Positions 8,070 through 16,568 of a DNA stretch of 58,494 nt are shown one piece after another. Under the pieces are notes generated by a model. The model was not told where the DNA came from. It made no database searches and was given only the letters and a program-made list of their open reading frames with translations. The stretch is taken from positions 1 through 58,494 of the forward strand of contig JAMJQL010000040.1 of the NCBI GenBank assembly GCA_023554245.1. Reading direction: 5' to 3'. Source of the DNA: Gemmatimonadota bacterium. GTDB lineage: Bacteria; Gemmatimonadota; Gemmatimonadetes; Palauibacterales; Palauibacteraceae. Made by a program: the position numbers and the translations under genes. Each line of letters begins with the position of its first letter. Within the stretch, counting starts at the first letter, position 1.

Positions 8070-9119
8070 ATGGGAGACAACGAGAACGGCGCGATGGACG
8101 GCAAGGCTGACGGAGCCAGGGCCGTGAGTCGCAAGAAAAGGGGCTCGGACCAGCGCCGAATCCTGACACAGATCAGCGCGATTGCCTGGGAGCACCCGGC
8201 TGACCGCGCTGCCCTCAACGCACTTCGGAAGATCCCCGGCTTCGATCTCGCCTTGCGAAAGGTGTTCGGGACGTTCGGGGAGCGTGCGATCCGGCTGGCA
8301 TTCAAGGCGAACGCCGTTCGTGTGACCGAAGACCAGTATCCGTGGATCCACGAGAGGCTGCTGCGCGTCTGCGAAGTCCTGGACCTCGAGGACGTACCAG
8401 AGCTCTACGTATCACAGACACCGGTCGTGAACGCGGGAGCGGTAGGACTCGGTGACCCTTTCATCGTCCTCAATTCCTCGATGCTCGAGGTGCTCGATCG
8501 GGACGAGACGGAAGCGGTGATCGCGCACGAGGTGGGGCACATCCTCAGCGGCCACGTGTTGTACCGCACTCTGCTGCTGCTTCTCATGCGACTCGTGCAG
8601 TTCCGGTTCCCGCTCGCGGGCATCGCCGCGCTGCCGATTCTGCTCGCTCTGCTGGAGTGGTACAGGAAGTCCGAGCTTTCGTGCGACCGCGCAGCGCTTC
8701 TCGGCATGCAGGACCCCGAGATCGTGATGAGCTCGCTCATGAAGCTCGCCGGAGGCACCCGCGGCGAGGAACTGAATCTCGAGGCATTCATCGCCCAATC
8801 CGACGAATACCGAGAGGGCGGCGACCTGCTCGATTCCGTCTACAAGGTGTTGAACGCGATCGGTGCGACGCATCCGTTCGCGGTGGTACGGGTCGCCGAG
8901 TTGCGAGACTGGATGGACAGCGGCGCCTACGAGAGAATCCTGGCGGGCGACTACCAGCGTCGGGACGAGTCCGACGACCGATCCTACCGGGAAGACCTCG
9001 AGGAGGCGATGAAGGGCTACACCGACACCGCGCACGAACTGATGGATGAGGTGGACGCGGCGGTAGACCGGCTGAAGTCGAAGGTCGGCGATGTCTGGAA
9101 GAAGTCCCGCTCGAGCTGA
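8070..9119 (+). CDS. M48-family membrane-associated zinc metallopeptidase
   Basis: The 349-residue protein contains the zinc-protease motif HEVGH at residues 153-157 within VIAHEVGHILSGH, and a downstream glutamate in ELSCDRAALLG, the M48 (HtpX/Ste24-like) arrangement. Two hydrophobic stretches between them (LLLLLMRLVQF and LAGIAALPILLALL) suggest a membrane hairpin. The first 35 residues are polar with a basic KKRG patch and no signal peptide. The last 70 residues are charged. GGAAGG stands 6 bases before the ATG. The family degrades or matures membrane proteins; a housekeeping quality-control role is likely but no substrate is evident. It precedes purD by 76 bases. Confidence 0.9.
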   Translation: MGDNENGAMDGKADGARAVSRKKRGSDQRRILTQISAIAWEHPADRAALNALRKIPGFDLALRKVFGTFGERAIRLAFKANAVRVTEDQYPWIHERLLRVCEVLDLEDVPELYVSQTPVVNAGAVGLGDPFIVLNSSMLEVLDRDETEAVIAHEVGHILSGHVLYRTLLLLLMRLVQFRFPLAGIAALPILLALLEWYRKSELSCDRAALLGMQDPEIVMSSLMKLAGGTRGEELNLEAFIAQSDEYREGGDLLDSVYKVLNAIGATHPFAVVRVAELRDWMDSGAYERILAGDYQRRDESDDRSYREDLEEAMKGYTDTAHELMDEVDAAVDRLKSKVGDVWKKSRSS

Positions 9120-9195
9120 TCGATCGGATGTGGGATTGCGCGCGGTCCTTCTCCGCCGGGTGGCGGGGTCGGGCCGCGCTCTGCATCGTAGCCGC

Positions 9196-10473
9196 ATGAG
9201 CACCGAATCGATTCTTCTGGTCGGAAACGGCGGACGTGAGCATGCCATGGCCGCCGCGATCCGAAACGACACTCCCGATGCGGACCTCTTCATCGCACCG
9301 GGCAATCCTGGTACGGCGCGCCTGGGCACCAACGTTCCGATCGCGGCCGACGACGTCGCCCGGCTTCTGCGCTTCGCGACCGATCGGAGTATCGGCCTTA
9401 CGATCGTGGGGCCGGAAGTGCCCCTGGCCGCAGGGCTCGGCGACGCGTTCGCCGAGCGTGGTCTGCCCCTCTTCGGGCCGGACGCGGCTGCCGCGCGGAT
9501 CGAGTCCTCCAAGGCGTTTGCGAAGCGACTGATGGCCGAGGAGGGAGTTCCGACGGCGGAGTTCGAGGTGTTTACCGATGCGGAGGAGGCGATTGCCCAC
9601 GTTCGCTCGGGAACCGTCCCGGTGGTGGTGAAGGCCTCGGGGCTGGCGGCCGGTAAGGGCGCGATCGTCTGCGAAGATCGCGACCAGGCTGAGTCAGCCG
9701 TCCGAGAGGTGATGGTGGAACGGCGATTCGGCGATGCGGGGGATTCTCTCGTCGTCGAGGAATTCATGGAGGGAGAGGAGCTTTCCGTGTTCTTTCTCTC
9801 CGATGGATCGGCCGCCGTGCCGCTGGTTCCCTCCCGCGACCACAAGCGGCTCGAGGAGGGTGATCGCGGGCCCAACACTGGCGGGATGGGGGCCTATGCT
9901 CCGGTCCGAGGCGCCGACGCGGAGCTGATCGACCGGATCCGAGTCTCGATCGCCGAACCAGTGCTCGCCGGTATGGCCGCGCGGGGCTGCCCCTACGTGG
10001 GATTCCTCTACGCCGGCCTGATGCTTACCCCGGAAGGGCCGAAGGTCATCGAGTTCAACTGTCGGCTGGGCGATCCGGAGGCCCAGGCGGTGCTCCCGCT
10101 CACCCGTGGCGGGCTCGTCGATCCCATGCGGGCCGTTGCACGCGGAGGAGCGCTGGATGGGTGGAAACCGGACCTGGCTCCCGGTGCCGCCCTGGTCACC
10201 GTCCTCGTCAGCGACGGTTATCCCGGATCATATCCGAAGGGCCTGCCCATCGAGATCCCGGAAGATCTCGAAGGCCCCGAAGTGCACGTCTACCACGCCG
10301 GCACGGCGGACAGCGCGGACGGCCTCGTCACCAGCGGCGGCCGGGTCCTCGGCGTGACCGGGATCGGTGCGGACCTGTCGGAAGCTGCCCGGCGCAGCCG
10401 GGAAGCCGCTGGCCGAATCCGCTTCGAGGGGGCGAAGTTCCGCCGCGACATCGGTCACTCCGAGCTGGACTGA
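9196..10473 (+). CDS. purD: Phosphoribosylamine-glycine ligase
   Basis: PurD catalyses the second step of de novo purine synthesis, joining glycine to phosphoribosylamine with ATP. The 425-residue ATP-grasp protein begins MSTESILLVGNGGREHAMA with the glycine-rich GNGGREHA, followed by VGPEVPLAAGL, the grasp lysine region VVKASGLAAGKGA, PNTGGMGAY and FNCRLGDPEAQ, all PurD signatures. The ATG at 9196 is used because the protein starts there like all homologues; an open upstream extension into the protease 3' end is not conserved in character. mutM starts 23 bases after its stop. No other pur genes are in the window. Confidence 0.97.
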   Translation: MSTESILLVGNGGREHAMAAAIRNDTPDADLFIAPGNPGTARLGTNVPIAADDVARLLRFATDRSIGLTIVGPEVPLAAGLGDAFAERGLPLFGPDAAAARIESSKAFAKRLMAEEGVPTAEFEVFTDAEEAIAHVRSGTVPVVVKASGLAAGKGAIVCEDRDQAESAVREVMVERRFGDAGDSLVVEEFMEGEELSVFFLSDGSAAVPLVPSRDHKRLEEGDRGPNTGGMGAYAPVRGADAELIDRIRVSIAEPVLAGMAARGCPYVGFLYAGLMLTPEGPKVIEFNCRLGDPEAQAVLPLTRGGLVDPMRAVARGGALDGWKPDLAPGAALVTVLVSDGYPGSYPKGLPIEIPEDLEGPEVHVYHAGTADSADGLVTSGGRVLGVTGIGADLSEAARRSREAAGRIRFEGAKFRRDIGHSELD

Positions 10474-10496
10474 CGACAGGGGCCCGGATCCACCCG

Positions 10497-11324
10497 ATGC
10501 CCGAGCTTCCCGAAGTCGAGACCATCCGCCGTGAGCTCGCTCCGCGTCTGGAGGGGCGCCGGATTCTCGATCTTCGAATCACCAAACCGGACATTCTCCT
10601 CGGTGGAGTTTCCCCTTCCGAGTTCCGCGACCGAATCCGGGGTGTCCGGGTCCGCTCAGTCTCGAGGCGAGGCAAGTGGCTCCTGTTCGAGCTGGATGGA
10701 GAGGTGCTGGTGAGTCAGCTCCGGATGACCGGGCGGTTCGCCGTGGGGCCCGGCCCCGCGCCTCCGATCGAGGACTTCCGGCACGTGGCCGCCGAATTCG
10801 ATCTCGACGACGGTCAGACGCTGTTCTACGACGATGTGCGCCGGCTGGGCGGGTTCATGCTTCTCACTCGGGAGGAATGGACGAGAGAAGAAGCGCGGTT
10901 CGGACCCGAACCGCTGGCACCCGGATTCCGGGCCCGCGATCTGGACCGGGTCATCCGCCGTGGACGACTCCCCGTGAAGAACGCCCTCATGGATCAGGCC
11001 AGACTGGCAGGGATCGGCAACATCTACGCGAGCGAGGCACTGCATGCGGCGAAGATCGATCCTGCGCGGGCGGCCGGAACGTTGAGCGGCATCGAGATTC
11101 GCGTGCTCCACCGTTGCCTGCGCGGGATACTGCGAAAGGCGCTCGAGAGCTCCGGCACGACGGTCAGCGACTACCGGGCCGTGAACGGTAGATCGGGGTC
11201 GTATCAGAAGCGCCTGAAGGTCTACGGACGGGAAGGAGAAGCCTGTTTCCGGTGCGGCGCCCCGATAAGGAGAATCGTGCAGTCAGGAAGGAGCACCTTC
11301 TACTGTCGTGAGTGCCAGAACTAG
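10497..11324 (+). CDS. mutM: Formamidopyrimidine-DNA glycosylase
   Basis: Fpg/MutM removes 8-oxoguanine and formamidopyrimidines and nicks the abasic site. The 275-residue product starts MPELPEVETIRREL, giving the catalytic Pro1 and Glu2 after Met removal. It has the conserved lysine region SRRGKWLL, the helix-two-turn-helix QARLAGIGNIYASE, and the C-terminal zinc finger with Cys-X2-Cys (CFRC) and Cys-X2-Cys (CREC). Length is normal. It is co-oriented with purD and its stop overlaps the convergent phosphodiesterase stop by 4 bases. Confidence 0.97.
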   Translation: MPELPEVETIRRELAPRLEGRRILDLRITKPDILLGGVSPSEFRDRIRGVRVRSVSRRGKWLLFELDGEVLVSQLRMTGRFAVGPGPAPPIEDFRHVAAEFDLDDGQTLFYDDVRRLGGFMLLTREEWTREEARFGPEPLAPGFRARDLDRVIRRGRLPVKNALMDQARLAGIGNIYASEALHAAKIDPARAAGTLSGIEIRVLHRCLRGILRKALESSGTTVSDYRAVNGRSGSYQKRLKVYGREGEACFRCGAPIRRIVQSGRSTFYCRECQN

Positions 11325-11824
11325 TCGTGACGGCCAGCCCGGAACGATTTCCCGCTCGGAAGCTCGAGGTGGTCGAACTCGACACGCCCACCCTCGACCG
11401 TCGCGATCGCCAGCGCCGGCGGGCTTCCCCCTCGCCCGGACGAGGCCGCCCCGGGGTTGATGATCCAGCGCGTTCCTGCCTGACGGGCCTTCGGGCGGTG
11501 CGTGTGCCCGTGCACGATTACGTCGGCGGCGGGGAACTGCTCGAGAAGCAACTCGTAATTCGGGTGCACGAGGTGCCCGTGCGTGACCGCGAATCTGACC
11601 CCTTCCACGTCCAATTCCTGTGTCTCCCGGGTCACGGCCCGGACTTCGGGTCCATCCACGTTTCCCCACACGGCATCGACCGGCGCGATCGCCGCGAGAT
11701 CCTCCAGGGAATCGATCCGGCCTGCGTCTCCCGCGAACAGGATTCGGTCCACGCCCGCCAGCAGGTCGAATACTTCCGACCGCAGGGTCCCGTGAATGTC
11801 GCTGATCAGTCCGATCCGTATCAC
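11321..11824 (-). CDS. YfcE/MJ0936-type metallophosphodiesterase
   Basis: The 167-residue protein has all calcineurin-like metal motifs in order: ISDIHGT at residues 8-14, FAGDAG, WGNVD, THGH and HGHTHRP, then INPGAAS. This is the compact YfcE/MJ0936 family, dinuclear-metal phosphodiesterases active on model phosphodiesters whose natural substrate is mostly unknown. The Asn of GNxD/H is present; the usual His after it is Asp. It is convergent with mutM and divergent from the ECF sigma factor, so it is its own unit. Cytoplasmic; no signal sequence. Confidence 0.92.
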   Translation of the reverse strand: MIRIGLISDIHGTLRSEVFDLLAGVDRILFAGDAGRIDSLEDLAAIAPVDAVWGNVDGPEVRAVTRETQELDVEGVRFAVTHGHLVHPNYELLLEQFPAADVIVHGHTHRPKARQAGTRWIINPGAASSGRGGSPPALAIATVEGGRVEFDHLELPSGKSFRAGRHD

Positions 11825-11881
11825 GCAGGCCTCCGGGGCGGGACAATCGGTATCCGCACCCGCGACTCGGGCCGGTTCCGG

Positions 11882-11911
11882 TTGTCGAAGGGGCGATCTC
11901 TCGTCTAGGTT
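11882..11911 (+). promoter_or_regulatory. Candidate promoter of the ECF sigma operon
   Basis: -35 TTGTCG (11882-11887) and -10 TAGGTT (11906-11911) with an 18-base spacer, 73 bases before the TTG start at 11985. It resembles a housekeeping promoter; a separate autoregulated ECF promoter was not identified. Confidence 0.45.
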
Positions 11912-11984
11912 CGGGCCACGGTAGGGAGGGGCTGACGACGGGGCAACGCCTGCGGCGGGCTGCGCGGGAGGGCGACGGAGAGGC

Positions 11985-12587
11985 TTGGACTATTCGGAAA
12001 AGACCGACCAGGATCTCGTCCGCCTCAGCCGGCGTGGCGACGAGCGGGCCGCCCGGGAACTGGTGCACCGGTTCGAGCGACCCGTGTTCTCGCTCATCTA
12101 CCGCATGGTTCGTGATCGCGAGCTGGCCGAGGATCTCTCTCAGGACGTGTTCGTCCGCACCTTCAATAACCTGGATCGCTACGACCGGTCTTACAAGTTC
12201 TCTTCCTGGCTGTTCAAGATCGCCTACAATCTCACCGTCGATCACCTGAGGCGCCGGGAGTTGCCGACGATCTCCGTCCACGGGGCCCCGGACGCCGTCA
12301 CCCCGGATCGGCAGGAGGCGACTTCCGTAACCCTCGAATCCGACGAAGAAGCACCCGATGATCGGCTCGTCGCCAAGGAACTCGCCGGCGAGCTGGAAGA
12401 AGCGATTTCGGCTCTCCGCGAAGACTACAGGACGGCGATTCTCCTGCGACACGTGGAGGGACGTTCGTACGAAGAGATCGCGGAAATCATGGAGATCCCT
12501 CTCGGAACGGTGAAGACATACATCTTTCGCGCGCGTCGAGAGCTTCGGGAGGCACTGTCCGCCACGCACGGCGATCCGGACGACTGA
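11985..12587 (+). CDS. ECF (RpoE-type) RNA polymerase sigma factor
   Basis: The 200-residue protein has sigma region 2 (AARELVHRFERPVFSLIYRMV, with the region 2.2 element AEDLSQDVFVRTF) and region 4 (ISALREDYRTAILLRHVEG-SYEEIAEIMEIPLGTVKTYIFRARRELRE), joined by a Glu/Asp-rich linker and lacking region 3. The start is TTG at 11985, preceded by GGAGAGG, and gives MDYSEKTDQDL; no better ATG exists. The gene for a zinc anti-sigma factor follows at 52 bases and two envelope genes after that, so the regulon likely includes its own operon. Its trigger is not visible in the sequence. Confidence 0.94.
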   Translation: MDYSEKTDQDLVRLSRRGDERAARELVHRFERPVFSLIYRMVRDRELAEDLSQDVFVRTFNNLDRYDRSYKFSSWLFKIAYNLTVDHLRRRELPTISVHGAPDAVTPDRQEATSVTLESDEEAPDDRLVAKELAGELEEAISALREDYRTAILLRHVEGRSYEEIAEIMEIPLGTVKTYIFRARRELREALSATHGDPDD

Positions 12588-12639
12588 AACCCGGGACCCC
12601 CGCCCTCCGTACAGGCAGGGGAACGGAGGAGATGAGGTC

Positions 12640-13257
12640 ATGAACGACCCGACGGACATCACCAGGATGCACCTGGCCCCGGACGCCCGGGAGCGCATCG
12701 GCATGGGCGGTGAGCCCGACGCCGGCGAGACCCGGCACCTGGCAGGCTGCAGGCAGTGCAGGCGGGAAGTCGCCGAGATCGGATCGGTGCAGCTCCGGCT
12801 CGCCGCCCTGGTGTCGCTCGCACCGTCGGCCGGGTTCGCCGACCGCGTGATGGCCCGGATCCAGCTTCCCGCGCCGGTGTGGGTGAGAGCGCTGGACGGG
12901 GTGCGGGCCAACCGCCTGCGCACCGCGGCAGTCGCAGCTACGCTCGTGGCCGCCGTCTCGGGCATGTTCGCGTGGCTGACCGCGTATCCGCAGGTCACGC
13001 CGGGCATGATGGCTCGTCTGATCTGGGAACGAGGGACCGGCCTGCTCTGGCAGGGTGTCTTCTCAGCGGGTCGCGCCGTCTACGACTCCGGAGTGCTCGC
13101 GCTGCTCGATGCATTCCGGGCCGATCTGACACCATGGAGCGCCGCCGGCGCGCTGGCTACGCTCGCGCTGATCGGCACCGTGTCTCTGCTTATGCTGATG
13201 AAACTGATGGATGTGACACCAGGGACGATACGAACGGGAGCCCGGAGAATTGGCTGA
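12640..13257 (+). CDS. Zinc-binding anti-sigma factor with two membrane segments
   Basis: It is predicted to hold the ECF sigma factor at the membrane until a signal releases it. The 205-residue protein has the ZAS motif H-X3-C-X2-C as His33, Cys37 and Cys40 (RHLAGCRQC) in a cytoplasmic N-terminal region, then hydrophobic segments at about 96-115 and 168-187. The region between them (about 50 residues) would face the periplasm and could be the sensor. Spacing and order after the ECF gene are standard for sigma/anti-sigma pairs. It shows no match beyond the ZAS core to a named anti-sigma subgroup. Confidence 0.82.
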   Translation: MNDPTDITRMHLAPDARERIGMGGEPDAGETRHLAGCRQCRREVAEIGSVQLRLAALVSLAPSAGFADRVMARIQLPAPVWVRALDGVRANRLRTAAVAATLVAAVSGMFAWLTAYPQVTPGMMARLIWERGTGLLWQGVFSAGRAVYDSGVLALLDAFRADLTPWSAAGALATLALIGTVSLLMLMKLMDVTPGTIRTGARRIG

Positions 13258-13329
13258 TCTGAGTGTGAACGGCGGCGTGCCCTGCGGGACGGCCGCGTCA
13301 ACGAATCCGGTAGGGGGAGCGGGAGGACG

Positions 13330-14919
13330 ATGATGAAGACCGAATCGAGACGCTCGAATCGCGGGGCGCGCCTGATCGCGTGGAGCCTGGTACTCGGAGC
13401 CGTGGCGGCCGTCGTGCTGCTGCTGCCCCGTGCGCGCGCCATGGCGCAGGAGTATCCGGTGGTGGGAAGTGCGGTCACGATGTCTTCTTCGGAAGCGTCG
13501 CTGGACCTGGATCTTGCCACGGGCGAGACCCGCTCGATCTCCTTCCGTGACGGGAACGTCTACGTGGACGGACGGGTCAGCGGCTCGTACGAACCGGGTG
13601 GCGCGCTCGAAAGCTCGTGGAGGGAGTTGCTGCGAGACCCGTCCATACTCGATGCAGGCGCCGTAGACGACCTCCTGCTCGGCTGGTCTTCGCCGTCCGG
13701 CTCGGCTGCCGCGACCGCAGTGGCCGACGCTTTCGCGTTTCTCAGTCCGGCGGCCGTCGATCAAGCACAGGAACAGGCCGATGTCGTCGTTGGCGATCTC
13801 GGTGATGGAAGCGTGGCGATCGCACCGGGCATTCGCTCGCTCGACCACCTGACCCGGAGCATGGAACAGCTTCATCGGTCCCTCTCCCGAATCGGATCGC
13901 ACGCGCTGGCCTCGGGCGAAGACGTGGCTCTCGTGATTCACGATGACTACACGATCGGCTCGGCGCAGGCGATCGAAGGCGACATGGCCGTGCTCGACGG
14001 CGACGTGATGCTCGAGGGCACGATCCGGGGCGACGCGATCGTTCTCGACGGGACGCTCACCCTGGCCGAAGGGGCGCGCATCGAAGGCGACCTCCTGCAG
14101 GTGGGTGGCGACGTGATTGACGCTGGCGGGAGGGTCGCGGGAGAGCTGGTCTCGGTCAGCATCGTCCTCGACGACCTTGCGGTAGAACTCGAAGGGCTGG
14201 ACGATCTCGACCTTCGGTTCGACGAATTCGATTCCGGAGACGTTCACGTCAGGGTCCAGAACGACCGGCCCGGCTTCTTCGGGCGCATCGGCCACAACAT
14301 CGGTCATGCGATCGGCGGCCTCGCAGGCGTTCTGGCCTGGTGGATCGGTCTCGTCGCGTTCGGCGCGGGCCTCGTGTATTTCTTCCGACATCGTCTCGAG
14401 ACCGTGGCGGATACCGCGCGGCGCAACCTCTCCCGCTCCTTCGGCGTCGGCCTGGCGGGCGAGCTCCTGTTCGTTCCGATCGGGCTGGTTCTGGTGGTCG
14501 GAATCATCACCTGGCTCGTGATCCCGTTCTATCTGCTCGCCGCGGCTCTCGCGGTTCCCGCGGGCTATCTCGCCATCGCCCACGCGACCGGCGAGGTATT
14601 CGAGGGTCGCAGGTACGACTGGGTGGAGCGACTGAACCTCAATCGTTCGAATTCTTACTGGTACATCGCGATCGGTCTGGCCGTACTGCTGGCACCGTTC
14701 GCGTTCGGCTCGGTCATGTACCTGTTCGGAGGAATTCTCGGCTTCCTGAGGGGCCTGCTGTTCTTCGCGGGTGGAGTCATCACCTGGGCCGCGATCACGA
14801 CCGGCGTCGGTGCATTGCTCCTTTCGCGCGGCGGCAGCTCTCGCGAATACGCCGACGGGGCGATCCCCGATCTGTTCGCCGACCTGGACGATCTTCCGGC
14901 GGAGGCGCCCGATGCGTAG
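13330..14919 (+). CDS. Bactofilin-like polymer-forming membrane protein
   Basis: The 529-residue protein starts with a signal peptide or anchor (hydrophobic residues 15-33, then RARAMAQE). Residues about 213-278 are a right-handed beta-helix-like repeat, IEGD-MAVLDGDVMLEGTIRGD followed by ARIEGDLLQVGGDV, typical of bactofilin/polymer-forming cytoskeletal domains. Several strongly hydrophobic segments follow between about 325 and 505. It therefore places a bactofilin-like repeat outside a multi-pass membrane domain, unlike classic cytosolic bactofilins. Its stop overlaps the next gene start by 8 bases. Together with the sigma pair it points to envelope sensing or repair. Function is inferred from fold only. 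Confidence 0.7.
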   Translation: MMKTESRRSNRGARLIAWSLVLGAVAAVVLLLPRARAMAQEYPVVGSAVTMSSSEASLDLDLATGETRSISFRDGNVYVDGRVSGSYEPGGALESSWRELLRDPSILDAGAVDDLLLGWSSPSGSAAATAVADAFAFLSPAAVDQAQEQADVVVGDLGDGSVAIAPGIRSLDHLTRSMEQLHRSLSRIGSHALASGEDVALVIHDDYTIGSAQAIEGDMAVLDGDVMLEGTIRGDAIVLDGTLTLAEGARIEGDLLQVGGDVIDAGGRVAGELVSVSIVLDDLAVELEGLDDLDLRFDEFDSGDVHVRVQNDRPGFFGRIGHNIGHAIGGLAGVLAWWIGLVAFGAGLVYFFRHRLETVADTARRNLSRSFGVGLAGELLFVPIGLVLVVGIITWLVIPFYLLAAALAVPAGYLAIAHATGEVFEGRRYDWVERLNLNRSNSYWYIAIGLAVLLAPFAFGSVMYLFGGILGFLRGLLFFAGGVITWAAITTGVGALLLSRGGSSREYADGAIPDLFADLDDLPAEAPDA

Positions 14920-15769
14920 CAGCGGCCTGTTAGCGGTGCTCCTGTTCGGCTTCTTTGCCCCGCTCGCGGCCCAACAGCCCGAGTGGACCGACCTGTCGGC
15001 GCGTCGGCAGACGGACGGGATCCGGGCCGTGGAGGCGAAGATCACCTACGTGGCGGGAGAACTCGAGGTCCGGGCGGCTGACGCAGGACTGCTCTACGAC
15101 ATAGGGCTCCATTACGACGCGGCACTTCTGCGCCCCGAGCGCAGCTGGCGGGCGGAGGGTGACGTCGGCCGCCTCGAATTGCGTTTCGAGTCGGTGGACG
15201 ACAATGGCACGGACTGGGACATGGATGACGGTGAGTTCGGGGAGCTGGTGCTCGGGCTCAGTCGCGAGGTCCCTACGGATCTCACCCTGGAGGTGGGGGC
15301 GGCGGAATCCAGTCTCGATCTCGGCGGCATTCCACTCACCGGTCTCGTCTATCGGACGGGGGCGAGCAGCACCGAGATGAAGTTCGGCGAGCCGAATCCC
15401 GCACGGATCGGCACCCTCGAACTGGCCGCCGGAGCGGCATCATTCGAGGCGGCGGGGCTCGGAAACGCCCGGTTCGACGAACTGGAATTCGACGGAGCCG
15501 TGGGCGACGTGACACTCGATTTCACCGGGGAATGGAGCGGTGATGCGACGGCGGACATCGCCGTGGGGCTCGGAGCTCTGCGGCTCGTGATTCCCCGCGA
15601 TATCGGAGTGCGACTGGAGAAGTCCGGCTTCCTGGCCGGATTCAACCCCCGCGGAATGGAGAAGGTCGAAGGGGGCTGGCAGACGTCGAACTTCGACTCG
15701 GCCCGGCACACTCTGAGGATCAAACTGAAGGCGGCGTTCGGGAAGGTCGACGTTCAGTTCGTGAACTGA
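14912..15769 (+). CDS. Secreted toastrack / LiaF-like protein
   Basis: The 285-residue protein begins with a signal peptide (LLAVLLFGFFAPLAAQQ). The rest is repetitive beta-strand sequence, for example ARIGTLELAAGAASFEAAGL and FDELEFDGAVGDVTLDF, typical of toastrack (DUF4097 / LiaF C-terminal) folds, and ends KLKAAFGKVDVQFVN, close to the way LiaF-like domains finish. In Gram-positives LiaF controls an envelope-stress two-component system; here it is the last gene of an ECF sigma operon and probably acts in the periplasm. ATG at 14912 overlaps the upstream gene. The operon ends in a hairpin that includes its stop codon. Confidence 0.65.
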   Translation: MRSSGLLAVLLFGFFAPLAAQQPEWTDLSARRQTDGIRAVEAKITYVAGELEVRAADAGLLYDIGLHYDAALLRPERSWRAEGDVGRLELRFESVDDNGTDWDMDDGEFGELVLGLSREVPTDLTLEVGAAESSLDLGGIPLTGLVYRTGASSTEMKFGEPNPARIGTLELAAGAASFEAAGLGNARFDELEFDGAVGDVTLDFTGEWSGDATADIAVGLGALRLVIPRDIGVRLEKSGFLAGFNPRGMEKVEGGWQTSNFDSARHTLRIKLKAAFGKVDVQFVN

Positions 15770-15798
15770 GCGGGGCCCGCTCTGGTCAGTCCCGCTCA
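15767..15798. terminator. Bidirectional hairpin between convergent genes
   Basis: TGAGCGGG (15767-15774) pairs perfectly with CCCGCTCA (15791-15798) around a 16-base loop. The stem contains the stop codon of the plus-strand gene and the loop contains that of the minus-strand gene. No T-tract. Confidence 0.5.
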
Positions 15799-16568
15799 GG
15801 CCGGACCAGCACGGGTTCGCCGCGCCCCACCGACAGCCGCTCCGAGGCACTTCCTTCCCGCACGGATATCTCCAGCGTGCCCGCCGATCCGATCACGGCA
15901 ACCAGCTGTCCCGGATCGACACTCGTGTAGCTGAGCCGCACCCCGGAGATCTCCGTGCCACCCAGTTCGATGAGCGCGGTCGGCGAGACCCAGGATGCGG
16001 GGATGTCCGTGACGAGATTGCCGAACCGGTCCACGTGGGCCACCTGCCCTCTGACGCACTCACGGCTGCGGTGAGGCTCGCTCAGTTCCAGCCGGCTGAT
16101 CGATTCGAACTCGATGGGATCTCCGAGAGCGGCTGGCGACTCGCCGGCGGCGACCCGCGCGGCGGCCGGGGCGAAGAGATCTCTGCCGTGGAAAGTGGAA
16201 CTGAGCGTGTCCGATGCGCATCGATCGGGATCGAGTGCCCAGGCTGTGTCCGGCATTCCTTCGCCGAGCGCCCGGCTCACCACTCCGTTGTCCGGCCCGA
16301 CGAACCACCGTCCGCCGGATTGGAGCAACATCGCCCTGCGGGCGCCGCCCACGCCCAGATCCACTACGACCAGGTGCACCGTTCCTTCCGGATAACGATT
16401 CCAGACCCGCGAGAGGACCCAGGCTGCCGCTTCGACGTCGCCGGGCGTGACGTCGTGGGCCACGTCCACGAGGGTGGCGCCGGGCGCTGCCGAGAGGATC
16501 GCTCCCTTGACCTCTCCCACGTATCCATCAGCGGTTCCGAAGTCGGTGATCAGGGTGACGATCGGCAT
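15786..16568 (-). CDS. SAM hydroxide adenosyltransferase / SAM hydrolase (DUF62 family)
   Basis: The 260-residue protein has the family hallmarks ITDFGTADGYVGEVKGAI at the N-terminus (Asp near residue 8), VDVAHDV, VVVDLGVGG and FVGPDNGV in the N-domain, and a C-terminal beta-barrel with VDRFGNLVTDI. The family splits S-adenosylmethionine to adenosine and methionine using hydroxide; fluorinase and chlorinase are relatives with an added loop, which I do not see here. Physiological role in most bacteria is unclear. Its ATG follows the mrp stop with no gap, so it is the last gene of the long minus-strand operon. Confidence 0.9.
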   Translation of the reverse strand: MPIVTLITDFGTADGYVGEVKGAILSAAPGATLVDVAHDVTPGDVEAAAWVLSRVWNRYPEGTVHLVVVDLGVGGARRAMLLQSGGRWFVGPDNGVVSRALGEGMPDTAWALDPDRCASDTLSSTFHGRDLFAPAAARVAAGESPAALGDPIEFESISRLELSEPHRSRECVRGQVAHVDRFGNLVTDIPASWVSPTALIELGGTEISGVRLSYTSVDPGQLVAVIGSAGTLEISVREGSASERLSVGRGEPVLVRPERD

